Of a DNA stretch of 45,435 nucleotides, positions 32,357 to 40,596 are shown piece by piece. The notes below the pieces were generated by a model. That model was not told the DNA's origin. It made no database searches and was given only the letters and a program-made list of their open reading frames with translations. Position 1 is the stretch's first letter, and the number at the start of each line of letters is the position of its first letter. The stretch is from Burkholderiales bacterium (GTDB lineage: Bacteria; Pseudomonadota; Gammaproteobacteria; Burkholderiales; Casimicrobiaceae). The position numbers were made by a program, and so were the translations under genes. The stretch covers positions 1 through 45,435 of the forward strand of contig JADZDD010000029.1 of NCBI GenBank assembly GCA_020851235.1, read 5' to 3'.

Positions 32357-33852
32357 TGGGTGCCTGGGAGCAGGCGTTCGTGCTGGTCTTCCAGCCGTAC
32401 AACATCCTCGTGATGCTGGCGGCGTCGCTCTTCGGCCTCTTCGTCGGCGCCATTCCGGGGCTCACCGCAACGATGGCGACGGCGCTGCTCGTGCCGGTGA
32501 CATTCTTCATGCCGCCGATCCCGGCGATCGCGGCGATCGTCACCGCCACGGCGATGGCGATCTTCTCGGGCGACATCCCCGGCTGCCTCATGCGCATGCC
32601 GGGAACACCCGCGTCCGCCGCGTACACCGACGAGGCTTACGCCATGACGCGCAAGGGCCAGGCCGAAACGGCGCTCGGCGCGGGCCTCATCTTCTCGGCG
32701 ATCGGCGGGCTCTTCGGCACTGCGGTGCTGATCGTGGCCGCACCGTCGCTCGCCGAGTTCGCGCTCAAGTTCTCGTCGTTCGAGTACTTCTGGCTCGTTC
32801 TTCTCGGGCTCACCTGCGCGGTCTTCATGACCTCGGATCGACCGCTCAAGGGATTCGTGTCGCTGCTCCTCGGGCTCTTGATCGCCGCCGTGGGGCTCGA
32901 CAATCCGGCGGCGTTTCCTCGCTTCACGTTCGGCAGCACCGAGATGATGGGCGGGTTGGGGATGATCCCGCTCATGATCGGAATGTTCGCGGTGTCGGAG
33001 ATCATCCGCTACGCCGTCGACACCAACCCACCGCTGCGCATCACCGACAAGCCCCTTGGCAACGTCTTCAAGGGCATGTGGTCGCTCGCCCGGAAGTACC
33101 CCATGCAGGTGCTGCGCGGCAGCGTGCTGGGGACCACGGTCGGCGCGCTGCCGGGAGCAGGTGCGGATATCGCGGCGTGGATGTCGTACGCGATCAGCAA
33201 GAAGTTCAGCAAGGAGCCCGAGAAGTTCGGGACCGGGCACGTGGAGGGGATCGTCGAGTCGGGGTCGGCCAACAACAGCGCGCTGGCCGGTGCGTGGATC
33301 CCCGCACTCGTCTTCGGCATCCCCGGCGACTCGATCACGGCGATCATCATCGGCGTGCTCTACATGAAGAACCTGAACCCGGGCCCGACCCTTTTCACCA
33401 ACAACCCGCAGAACATCTACGCGGTCTACCTCCTCTTCATCATCGCCAACATCATCATGATCCCGCTCGGCTGGTGGTGCATCAAGGTGAGCAAGCAGAT
33501 CCTCAAGGTGCCGCGCAACATCCTCATGCCGGTGATCATGCTCTTCTGCGTCGTCGGGTCGTTTGCCATCAACAACACGGCGTTCGACGTGACCGTGATG
33601 CTGGTCGCCGGCATCTGCGCGTACGTCTTCGAGGAGAATGGCTTTCCGATCGCGCCGGCGATCCTGGGTGTCGTTCTCGGCGGGATGCTCGAGGAGAATC
33701 TCGTATCGTCGGTCATCAAGGCCGACGGGAGCGTGCTCGCGTTCTTCACGCGTCCCGTCGCCGGCACGCTCGCCGCGCTGACGCTCGCCGTGTGGTTCCT
33801 GCCCTTGCTCATGCGGCGCTTGCGACGCCTGGCCGGCGTGCAGGTGGCGTAA
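32356..33852 (+). CDS. tctA: Tripartite tricarboxylate transporter large membrane subunit TctA
   Basis: A 498-residue integral membrane protein with about 11-12 helices forming the translocation path. Family motifs are FVGAIPGLTATMATALLVP near the N-terminus, a second inverted copy TVGALPGAGADIAAWMSY in mid-protein, and FGIPGDSITAIIIG. ATG at 32356 shares one base with the tctB stop, which indicates coupled translation. Confidence 0.93.
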   Translation: MGAWEQAFVLVFQPYNILVMLAASLFGLFVGAIPGLTATMATALLVPVTFFMPPIPAIAAIVTATAMAIFSGDIPGCLMRMPGTPASAAYTDEAYAMTRKGQAETALGAGLIFSAIGGLFGTAVLIVAAPSLAEFALKFSSFEYFWLVLLGLTCAVFMTSDRPLKGFVSLLLGLLIAAVGLDNPAAFPRFTFGSTEMMGGLGMIPLMIGMFAVSEIIRYAVDTNPPLRITDKPLGNVFKGMWSLARKYPMQVLRGSVLGTTVGALPGAGADIAAWMSYAISKKFSKEPEKFGTGHVEGIVESGSANNSALAGAWIPALVFGIPGDSITAIIIGVLYMKNLNPGPTLFTNNPQNIYAVYLLFIIANIIMIPLGWWCIKVSKQILKVPRNILMPVIMLFCVVGSFAINNTAFDVTVMLVAGICAYVFEENGFPIAPAILGVVLGGMLEENLVSSVIKADGSVLAFFTRPVAGTLAALTLAVWFLPLLMRRLRRLAGVQVA

Positions 33853-33858
33853 GGACGC

Positions 33859-33885
33859 CACCGCGCGGCGCGCGAGCGCGCGGTG
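33859..33885 (+). terminator. GC hairpin after tctA
   Basis: CACCGCGCG (33859-33867) pairs with CGCGCGGTG (33877-33885), loop 9 bases, 6 bases after the tctA stop. No T-run; probably the 3' boundary of tctCBA. Confidence 0.4.
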
Positions 33886-33939
33886 CCGGTGCGGGCACCC
33901 GCGACGTGCAGCGGAGCACAGTCGTGCTGCGGCAGGGGC

Positions 33940-33945
33940 TAGAAT
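33940..33945 (+). promoter_or_regulatory. Possible -10 before the MetE-like gene
   Basis: TAGAAT 30 bases before the ATG at 33976, in the context GGGGCTAGAATGG. No -35 is evident. Confidence 0.35.
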
Positions 33946-33975
33946 GGCCGCCACCCCCATCACTGTGCACCCGCC

Positions 33976-35097
33976 ATGACGACCGTACGCAACACGCCCC
34001 CGTTTCGCGCCGACCACGTCGGCAGCTTCCTGCGCCCTCGCGCGCTGCTCGACGCTCGCGACCAGTTCGCCAAGGGGACGATCGACGCCGCCGCGCTGAG
34101 GCGGGTCGAGGACGCCGCGATTCGCGACGTCGTGAAGTTCCAGGAGGATCTCGGCCTGCGCGGGATCACCGACGGCGAGTTTCGTCGCACGTACTTCCAC
34201 GTCGACTTTCTCACCCAGCTCGAAGGCGTGGAGACCAAGGGCGGTATCGCGATCAGCTTCCACAGCAACGCCGGCAACGTCGACTTCGCGCCACCGGTCA
34301 TGCAGGTCACGCGCAAGGTCAGGCACGCGAAGCCGATCCAGCGCCGCGACTTCGAGTTCCTGCGCTCGCTCGTCACGCGCACGCCGAAGGTGACGATTCC
34401 GTCGCCGACGATGCTGCACTTCCGCGGCGGGCGCGGCGCCATCAGCCAGGCGGCGTATCCGGTGCTCGACGACTTCTTCGAGGACATCGCGCAGGCGTAC
34501 CGCGACGAGATCGCCGATCTCGCGGCAGCGGGCTGCACGTACCTGCAACTCGACGACACGAACCTCGCCTACCTGTGCGACACGAAGATGCGCGAAGGCG
34601 CGAAGGCGCGCGGCGATGATCCGGACGAGTTGCCGCGTCGCTACGCGAAGCTCATCAATGCCGCGATCTCGGCACGGCCCGCGTCGATGGCCGTGTGCGT
34701 GCACCTGTGCCGCGGCAACTTCAAGAGCGCGTGGGCTGCGGAGGGTGGGTACGAGCCCGTCGCCGAGGTGCTCTTCAACGAGCTTGCCGTCGACGGCTAC
34801 TTCCTCGAGTACGACGATGCGCGCTCGGGGGACTTCGCACCGTTGCGCCACGTGCCGAAGGGCAAGACCGTCGTCCTCGGGCTCGTCAGCACGAAGCTCG
34901 ACCGGATGGAGACGAAGGACGACCTCATGCATCGCATCGACCTCGCCGCCAAGTACATGCCGATCGAGCAGATGGCGATCTCGCCGCAGTGCGGATTCAG
35001 CTCGACGGTGCACGGCAACGACATCGCCGTCGCCACGCAGGCGGCAAAGCTCACGCTGTGCATCGAGACCGCGCGTGCCGTCTGGGGTGCCGTTTGA
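33976..35097 (+). CDS. Cobalamin-independent methionine synthase-like (MetE C-terminal core, YxjG type) protein
   Basis: A 373-residue single-barrel relative of the catalytic half of MetE, lacking the N-terminal barrel. The zinc site is visible as His243 and Cys245 (CVHLCRGNF), Glu278 (YFLEYDD) and Cys339 (SPQCGF). An N-terminal FRADHVGSFLRP and the TYLQLDDTNLAY strand are typical of this subgroup. Such proteins are thought to transfer methyl (or other alkyl) groups to or from a thiol; the natural donor is not known for this branch. It sits between tctA and a DUF1932 dehydrogenase, so it may process a compound imported by Tct. Authentic methionine synthase activity should not be assumed. Confidence 0.87.
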   Translation: MTTVRNTPPFRADHVGSFLRPRALLDARDQFAKGTIDAAALRRVEDAAIRDVVKFQEDLGLRGITDGEFRRTYFHVDFLTQLEGVETKGGIAISFHSNAGNVDFAPPVMQVTRKVRHAKPIQRRDFEFLRSLVTRTPKVTIPSPTMLHFRGGRGAISQAAYPVLDDFFEDIAQAYRDEIADLAAAGCTYLQLDDTNLAYLCDTKMREGAKARGDDPDELPRRYAKLINAAISARPASMAVCVHLCRGNFKSAWAAEGGYEPVAEVLFNELAVDGYFLEYDDARSGDFAPLRHVPKGKTVVLGLVSTKLDRMETKDDLMHRIDLAAKYMPIEQMAISPQCGFSSTVHGNDIAVATQAAKLTLCIETARAVWGAV

Positions 35098-35144
35098 CCG
35101 TGCACCGTGCGGTCGCTGCCCGCCTGCGCTGATCGACACCGGCG

Positions 35145-36068
35145 ATGACCGCGCCCAACGCGCTTCGCGTCGGCCTCGTCGGCTACGGCGAGGTCGGCAA
35201 GATCTTCACCGCCGCGCTCGTCGAGCGCGAACTCGCCTGGGTCGGCGCGTGGGACACGCTGCTGCGCGATGCCGCGACCGCGGCGCCGATGGTCGCGCAC
35301 GCGAAGGCCACCGGCGTCACGCTGGTCGACTCGATGACGGCGCTCACCGGGAAGGCGGAGGTCATCGTCTCCGCGGTCACCGCCTCGCAGGCGTGGCCGG
35401 TCGCCGACGAGGCAGCGCGCACGATCCGCCCCGGAACCTGGTTTCTCGACCTCAATTCCTGCTCACCCGGGGCGAAGCAGCGCTCGAGCGAACGCATCGA
35501 CGCCGCCGGCGGGCGTTACGTCGAGGCCGCGATCATGACGACGGTGCCAGGCTACGGCATCCGGGTGCCGATGCTCCTCGGCGGCCCGCACGCGGCGGCG
35601 TTGCGCGAATGGCTGGTGCCGCTCGGCTTCGACATGCAGGTCGCCGACGAGCGCGTTGGCGTCGCGTCGGCCACCAAGATGTGCCGCAGCGTCATGATCA
35701 AGGGGCTCGAATCGCTCCTGGTCGAAAGCCTCACCGCGGCGCGCCGCTATGGGGTCGAGGATCGCGTGCTCGCGTCGCTGCACGAGACGTTTCCCGAACT
35801 CGACTGGGAGCGAGTGGCGAGCTACATGATCATGCGTACCGCGCTGCACGGGAAGCGGCGCGCGGAGGAAATGCGCGAAGTCGCCGTCACCGTGCGCGAG
35901 GCCGGGCTCGAACCCTGGATGGCGGCGGCCATCGCCGAGCGCCAGGACGACATGGCGCGCAAGAAGGATGGCGCGGGCCTCACCCACGTCGCCAAGGGTG
36001 CCAACTGGCGCGAGTACGCGGACCGGTTGCTCGCAGCGCTCGATGCGCGCGGCAAGGTGGGCGACTGA
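35145..36068 (+). CDS. NAD(P)-dependent beta-hydroxyacid dehydrogenase-like protein with DUF1932 domain
   Basis: A 307-residue protein. The N-terminal Rossmann domain has VGYGEVGKIF (about 12-21) and the STG-like FLDLNSCSPGAKQ segment. A helical C-terminal domain has KMCRSVMIKGLESLLVESL, where the conserved Lys of 6-phosphogluconate and hydroxyisobutyrate dehydrogenases is expected. The last ~75 residues fit DUF1932. Substrate unknown; probably a hydroxyacid. It starts 47 bases after the MetE-like gene and likely shares its transcript. Confidence 0.85.
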   Translation: MTAPNALRVGLVGYGEVGKIFTAALVERELAWVGAWDTLLRDAATAAPMVAHAKATGVTLVDSMTALTGKAEVIVSAVTASQAWPVADEAARTIRPGTWFLDLNSCSPGAKQRSSERIDAAGGRYVEAAIMTTVPGYGIRVPMLLGGPHAAALREWLVPLGFDMQVADERVGVASATKMCRSVMIKGLESLLVESLTAARRYGVEDRVLASLHETFPELDWERVASYMIMRTALHGKRRAEEMREVAVTVREAGLEPWMAAAIAERQDDMARKKDGAGLTHVAKGANWREYADRLLAALDARGKVGD

Positions 36069-36153
36069 CGCCCTTGGCCTCGGGCGGCGAGGACGCCGCA
36101 CACCGCACGCGCGGTTCGACCCGCGACCGTAACGGCGCACGGCGTCGGGAGTC

Positions 36154-36162
36154 TGCAATAAT
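36154..36162 (+). promoter_or_regulatory. Extended -10 for the nfeD-slipin operon
   Basis: TGC-AATAAT (extended -10, hexamer 36157-36162) lies 44 bases before the nfeD ATG. No clear -35. Confidence 0.4.
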
Positions 36163-36206
36163 CGATCGTGCGCGCCGCCTGCCGCATTTGGGCGCGCGCC
36201 ACATCG

Positions 36207-37574
36207 ATGACACGGTCATTGCGCACGCTCCTCGTCGCGCTCCTCTTGGCGCTCCCGGGGATGACCGGTGCCGCGACGGGTGAAGTCATCGTCGCACCAC
36301 TGACCGGCGCCATCGGCCCGGCGACGGCGGATTTCATCGTGCGCACGCTGGCGCGCGCGGCCGACGAGCATGCGCAGCTCGTCGTCCTCACCATCGATAC
36401 GCCGGGCGGGCTCGACGGTTCGATGCGCAAGATCATCAAGGACATCCTCGCCTCGCCGGTGCCGGTGGCATCGTTCGTCGCACCCGGCGGGGCGCGGGCG
36501 GCGAGTGCGGGCACGTACATCCTCTACGCGAGCCACGTCGCAGCGATGGCGCCGGGGACCAATCTCGGCGCCGCGACCCCGGTGAATCTCGCCGCCCCGG
36601 AGGCCGCACCCAAGGCGCCCGCCGCCAAGGACAGGGACAAGACGACGAAGGCTGGGGAGGCCGCGACCGACGAGTCGACGCTCGCGCGCAAGCAGATGCA
36701 GGACGCGGCCGCCTACATCCGTTCGCTTGCGCAGTTGCGTGGGCGCAACGCGCAGTGGGCCGAGCGCGCGGTGCGCGAGGCGGCGAGCCTGTCCGCCGCG
36801 GAAGCGGTCAAGGAGGGCGTCGTCGACCTCATGGCAGGCGACGTTGCCGATCTCCTCGTCAAGCTCGACGGTCGCGAGGTTGCGACCGCGTCGGGCAAGC
36901 AGGTCCTTGCCACCCGCGGGGCGGTCATCGTCACTGTCGAACCCGACTGGCGGACGCGATTCTTGAGTGTGATCACCGACCCGAGCGTCGCGCTGCTGCT
37001 GCTCATGGCGGGCGTCTATCTTCTGGTCATCGAATTCACCTCGCCCGGGATGGCGGTCCCCGGCGTGCTCGGCGCGATCTGTCTCCTGACGGCGCTGTTC
37101 GCGCTGCAGATGCTGCCGATCGACTATGCGGGGCTCGCGCTCGTCCTCCTCGGGGTGACGTTCATGATCGCGGAGGCCTTCTTTCCAAGCTACGGCTCGC
37201 TCGGCATCGGTGGCGTGGCGGCGTTCTCCATCGGCGCGGTGATGCTCGTCGACACCGACGTTCCGGGCTTCGGCATCTCGCCCGTGCTGGTCGGCGTTCT
37301 CGCCATCGTCTCCGTGCTGTTCATGCTCGTCATCGCCGGGATCGCATTCAGGGCGCGCACGCGGCCGGTGGTCACCGGCGACGACGGCCTCATCGGCAGC
37401 GTCGGGGTCACGCTCGACGACGTCGAAGCGGAGGGCTGGGCGCGCGTGCACGGCGAGCAGTGGCGGGTGCGAAGCCAGGTGCCGCTCCGGCACGGGCAGG
37501 CCGTGCGCGTGACCGCCCGCGACGGCCTCGTGCTCACCGTGGAGCCCACGGCAGGGCCCCCGCCAACGCAGTGA
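36207..37574 (+). CDS. NfeD-like membrane serine protease (ClpP-class plus NfeD)
   Basis: A 455-residue long-form NfeD. A signal or anchor helix spans about 6-22. A ClpP-class protease domain covers about 25-240, with VVLTIDTPGGLDGSMRKII and the nucleophile Ser100 in RAASAGTYI; a Lys in the LARKQMQDAAAYIRSLA helix is the likely partner. A hydrophobic NfeD membrane segment (about 255-385) and a C-terminal OB-fold (VTGDDGLIGSVGVTLDDV) follow. In characterised homologues the protease cleaves the C-terminus of the partner stomatin, encoded here directly downstream. ATG at 36207 is preferred to 36168, as the signal helix then starts normally. Confidence 0.9.
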   Translation: MTRSLRTLLVALLLALPGMTGAATGEVIVAPLTGAIGPATADFIVRTLARAADEHAQLVVLTIDTPGGLDGSMRKIIKDILASPVPVASFVAPGGARAASAGTYILYASHVAAMAPGTNLGAATPVNLAAPEAAPKAPAAKDRDKTTKAGEAATDESTLARKQMQDAAAYIRSLAQLRGRNAQWAERAVREAASLSAAEAVKEGVVDLMAGDVADLLVKLDGREVATASGKQVLATRGAVIVTVEPDWRTRFLSVITDPSVALLLLMAGVYLLVIEFTSPGMAVPGVLGAICLLTALFALQMLPIDYAGLALVLLGVTFMIAEAFFPSYGSLGIGGVAAFSIGAVMLVDTDVPGFGISPVLVGVLAIVSVLFMLVIAGIAFRARTRPVVTGDDGLIGSVGVTLDDVEAEGWARVHGEQWRVRSQVPLRHGQAVRVTARDGLVLTVEPTAGPPPTQ

Positions 37575-37589
37575 GGAAGGAGTATGGAC

Positions 37590-38348
37590 ATGACGTTCGC
37601 ATTGGGTCTGGGTGTGTTTGCATTGATCGTCGTCGTACTCGTACTGATGTCGTTTCGCATCCTGCGCGAGTACGAGCGCGCGGTCGTGTTCATGCTGGGG
37701 CGCTTCTGGAAGGTGAAGGGGCCGGGCTTCTTTCTCCTCATCCCGGGTGTGCAGCAGATGGTGCGCATCGACCTGCGCACGATCGTGATGGACGTGCCGC
37801 CGCAGGACGTCATCACGCGCGACAACGTGTCGGTGAAGGTGAACGCGGTCGTCTACTTCCGCATCATCGATCCGGAGAAGGCGGTGATCCAGGTCGAGAA
37901 ATACTACGAGGCGACGAGCCAGCTCGCGCAGACGACGTTGCGCGCGGTGCTCGGCAAGCACGAGCTCGACGACCTGCTCGCCTCGCGCGAGAAGCTCAAC
38001 CTCGACATCCAGCACGTGCTCGACGCGCAGACCGCGGCCTGGGGCATCAAGGTCTCGACGGTCGAGATGAAGGACGTCGATCTCAACGAGACGATGGTTC
38101 GCGCCATGGCGCGGCAGGCCGAGGCCGAGCGCGACCGGCGCGCCAAGGTGATCCACGCCGAGGGCGAGCTGCAGGCGTCGGAGCAGCTCATGCAGGCGGC
38201 GGTGATGCTGGCCCGCCAGCCGCAGTCGATGCAGCTGCGCTACCTGCAGACGCTCGCGGCGATCGCCGGCGACAAGTCGTCGACGATCGTGTTTCCGCTG
38301 CCGATCGACATCCTGGGGCTGCTCGCGTCCATCAAGCGCGACGCGTAG
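37590..38348 (+). CDS. Slipin (stomatin/prohibitin SPFH-family) membrane protein
   Basis: A 252-residue SPFH/band 7 protein with one N-terminal membrane helix (about 3-22, [18 protein letters not shown]). The SPFH domain follows ([54 protein letters not shown]), then a coiled-coil-like helix ([19 protein letters not shown]). Slipins form ring assemblies that organise membrane microdomains and are substrates of NfeD proteases. Two ATGs lie at 37584 and 37590; the second has the AAGGAG Shine-Dalgarno (37577-37582) at a proper 7-base spacing, whereas the first would leave only one base. Confidence 0.92.
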   Translation: MTFALGLGVFALIVVVLVLMSFRILREYERAVVFMLGRFWKVKGPGFFLLIPGVQQMVRIDLRTIVMDVPPQDVITRDNVSVKVNAVVYFRIIDPEKAVIQVEKYYEATSQLAQTTLRAVLGKHELDDLLASREKLNLDIQHVLDAQTAAWGIKVSTVEMKDVDLNETMVRAMARQAEAERDRRAKVIHAEGELQASEQLMQAAVMLARQPQSMQLRYLQTLAAIAGDKSSTIVFPLPIDILGLLASIKRDA

Positions 38349-38366
38349 CCGGCGCGCGGCCGGCTA
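38346..38366. terminator. Palindrome spanning both stop codons of the convergent slipin and lipoprotein genes
   Basis: TAGCCGGC (38346-38353) and GCCGGCTA (38359-38366) form a perfect 8-base-pair stem with a 5-base loop. The outer TAG and CTA are the stop codons of the two convergent genes. It could act as a bidirectional hairpin, although there is no U-tract. Confidence 0.5.
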
Positions 38367-40406
38367 TCGTGCCGGCACCGGCGGCCCGATCACCGGCGTC
38401 TTGAGTGGCGGGGCGGCGCCGACCAGGATCACCACCGCGTTGCCGCCGGGATTGTCGAACGGATCGACGTCGATCTTCCAGTTGTTGGTGACCCACATGT
38501 TGCCCGACGGGTCGACGGCGCCTGCCGTCATGCGCTGCAGCGCGTCGCTCTGGTAGCCGGTCGGCGGCGAAATGGGATCTCCGGTCTTCATGCCGGGCGG
38601 GCACTTCGACGTGTCCGCACCGCACAGGCGGCTGATCGCGTTCAGCGCGGTGGGATCGTTGTGCTTGCCCGGCGCGGTCGCTCCGAAGTTGAGCACCCAC
38701 ACGGTATCGTCGCCGTCGACCGTGACACCCCACGGCAGCGTGATGCCGCCGCCGTTGAACGGCGATCCGGGCTGCGGCGTGCGATCGCTTGCGCGGTACA
38801 TCGTCACCGACGGGTGCTGCGCCGGCCCGAGATCCGAGCGCGTGGGGCAGGGCACGTCGAGCCAGTCGGAATTGGCGATCCACACGTTGCCCTGACTGTC
38901 GATCGTGTTGCCGACCGGCTTGGTGAGCACCTGCCTGCCCTGGTAGACGCCTTGCAAGGTGTCGATGAGCTCGCCCGACGGCGCGAAGACGTACACCGCA
39001 TTGCTCTTGTTGCCGGTGACCCACAGGTTGCCTTGCGCGTCGACGACGGTGCCGAACGGCTTGATCTGCGGGTCGCGGTGGGGCGGCACCGCGCCGACGA
39101 GGAGATTGCGCGCACGCGACGGGTCGCCGCCCGGGTAGTACGTGATGCTGTCGTTGCCGCAGTTCGCAATCCAGATGTTGCCCTGACGATCCGACACGAG
39201 CCCCTGCGGCCACGAGATGTCGCCCTGCGTGTGGCCCAATGCGCCGGAAAGCGCGGCGCCGTCACGCGTGAACACCGACACGCTGTTCTTCGTCGCCGCC
39301 ATCGGCGTGTTCACGCACGGCGGATCCTGGAAGCCGAAATTGCCGATCCACAGGCGATGCGACGGGTCGAAGGCGACGCCGTAGCCCGAGCCGCTAAGGC
39401 CACCGTCAAGAAACGGCGAGTTCGGTGCGTTCGCACCCCAGGGAGTGAGCTTGATCGCGCGGTTGCTCGCGCAGGCGGGGGTTCCGAGCGGCTCGGGGAT
39501 GTAGTTCGTGTCGAAGTAGACGTAGCCTGACTCGTCGATCGCGAAATTGCCGGGGCCGTTCATGAGGTTGCTGCTGTCCTGCGCGCTGTAGAAGCCGCCG
39601 GTGATCTTGAGGAAGAGCAGCCAGTTCGTCGGGCGTGCGGCCAACGCCGGCTGGTACTTCGGATTGGCGAGCGACAGGTCGAAGACGGGATCGCGCGCAT
39701 TGCCGAAAAACGACGGGGCCTTGACGATGTTCGCCATCGCCTGCAGCACGTTGTCGGGTGCAGCACCGCCCGGCGCGCGAGCCGTGGCGAAAAGATCGAG
39801 GCAGGCCTGGTCGCGCGCCACGCAGGCGGCGACGGCGTTGGCCAGCGAGTTGAACGTCGCGTAGGTCGTCGTCTCGTCGCCGTTGGGCGTGCGCGCGACG
39901 ACGGCACCGGCATCGCCGGTGACCGGATCGGCGAGGTTTCCTGCCATGCGGACCGCGTTGTAGACGCCGACCGCGTTGCCGTCGATCTCGCGTCCGCGCA
40001 CGAACTGCGCAAACGCGTTGGCCGTTGCGACGGTCGTCCGCTCATTGACGACGACGCGCGCCGGCGCGTCGTCGCCGTAGCCGATCGCACTCGCCAGCAA
40101 CACCGGACCGCGTTCGGCCTGCGTGACGAGGATCGCACGTCCGGTCGGTGGCCGGTAGAAGATCCGGAAGTCGCCGGCAGTGTCGGTGGTGCCGGAGGCG
40201 AGGAACTGCCAGCCGCCGGGACGATCGACTTCATTGGCGTACAGCGAGACGGTGAATCCCGCGAGCCCGACGTTGCCGCTGCGCACGCTGCCTTGCAGTT
40301 GCACGTTGTCGCCGCCGCCACCGCCGCATCCGGCCAGTGCCAGGACGCCGACGAGGGCGACGGAAGCAAGGAGCCGCCGACCGGCGACATCGAAGCGATC
40401 GAACAC
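38364..40406 (-). CDS. NHL/beta-propeller repeat lipoprotein, unknown function
   Basis: A 680-residue lipoprotein: the signal peptide ends in lipobox LALAGC with Cys27, followed by a glycine-rich linker. Residues ~30-100 look like a carboxypeptidase-regulatory-type beta domain (VQLQGSVRSGNVGLAGFTVSLY). From ~285 onward there are at least six repeats of the form VDxQGNLWVxNxxSN (IDESGYVYF, SDRQGNIWIANCGN, VDAQGNLWVTGNKSN, IDSQGNVWIANSDW, VDGDDTVWVLNFG, VDPSGNMWVTNN), a beta-propeller of NHL or virginiamycin-lyase-like type. Such propellers bind ligands or proteins; no catalytic site is identified. The start is GTG at 40406, supported by AAAGGA at 6-base spacing. Likely outer membrane. Confidence 0.8.
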   Translation of the reverse strand: MFDRFDVAGRRLLASVALVGVLALAGCGGGGGDNVQLQGSVRSGNVGLAGFTVSLYANEVDRPGGWQFLASGTTDTAGDFRIFYRPPTGRAILVTQAERGPVLLASAIGYGDDAPARVVVNERTTVATANAFAQFVRGREIDGNAVGVYNAVRMAGNLADPVTGDAGAVVARTPNGDETTTYATFNSLANAVAACVARDQACLDLFATARAPGGAAPDNVLQAMANIVKAPSFFGNARDPVFDLSLANPKYQPALAARPTNWLLFLKITGGFYSAQDSSNLMNGPGNFAIDESGYVYFDTNYIPEPLGTPACASNRAIKLTPWGANAPNSPFLDGGLSGSGYGVAFDPSHRLWIGNFGFQDPPCVNTPMAATKNSVSVFTRDGAALSGALGHTQGDISWPQGLVSDRQGNIWIANCGNDSITYYPGGDPSRARNLLVGAVPPHRDPQIKPFGTVVDAQGNLWVTGNKSNAVYVFAPSGELIDTLQGVYQGRQVLTKPVGNTIDSQGNVWIANSDWLDVPCPTRSDLGPAQHPSVTMYRASDRTPQPGSPFNGGGITLPWGVTVDGDDTVWVLNFGATAPGKHNDPTALNAISRLCGADTSKCPPGMKTGDPISPPTGYQSDALQRMTAGAVDPSGNMWVTNNWKIDVDPFDNPGGNAVVILVGAAPPLKTPVIGPPVPAR

Positions 40407-40471
40407 GGATTTGTCCTTTGCGCGGGAGATTCGGTTGGCACGGCGGCGTGCGGCGACGACACGCCCGCGTC

Positions 40472-40477
40472 AGTATA
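40472..40477 (-). promoter_or_regulatory. -10 element of the NHL lipoprotein gene
   Basis: Minus-strand TATACT, a 5/6 match to consensus, 66 bases before the GTG start. No convincing -35. The 190-base gap 40407-40596 holds nothing else recognisable. Confidence 0.4.
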
Positions 40478-40596
40478 AGCGGCGCGCTGTCCTCACCTTC
40501 GCTACCGCAGGGCGCCATCAGGGCGGCGGCTTCGCGCGGCGCGTCGAGGTTGTCGATCGTCGGGTGCGACTCGCGCTCGCCCCGAGTCCCGGGCGG

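Noticed and set aside
32350-35139. A 929-codon minus-strand frame opposite tctA and the MetE-like gene
   Set aside because: Shadow frame: no start context, no conserved domain, and composition mirrors the coding strand.
36216-38156. A 646-codon minus-strand frame opposite nfeD and slipin
   Set aside because: Strongly His/Asp/Arg-biased antisense translation; the plus-strand nfeD-slipin pair is unambiguous.
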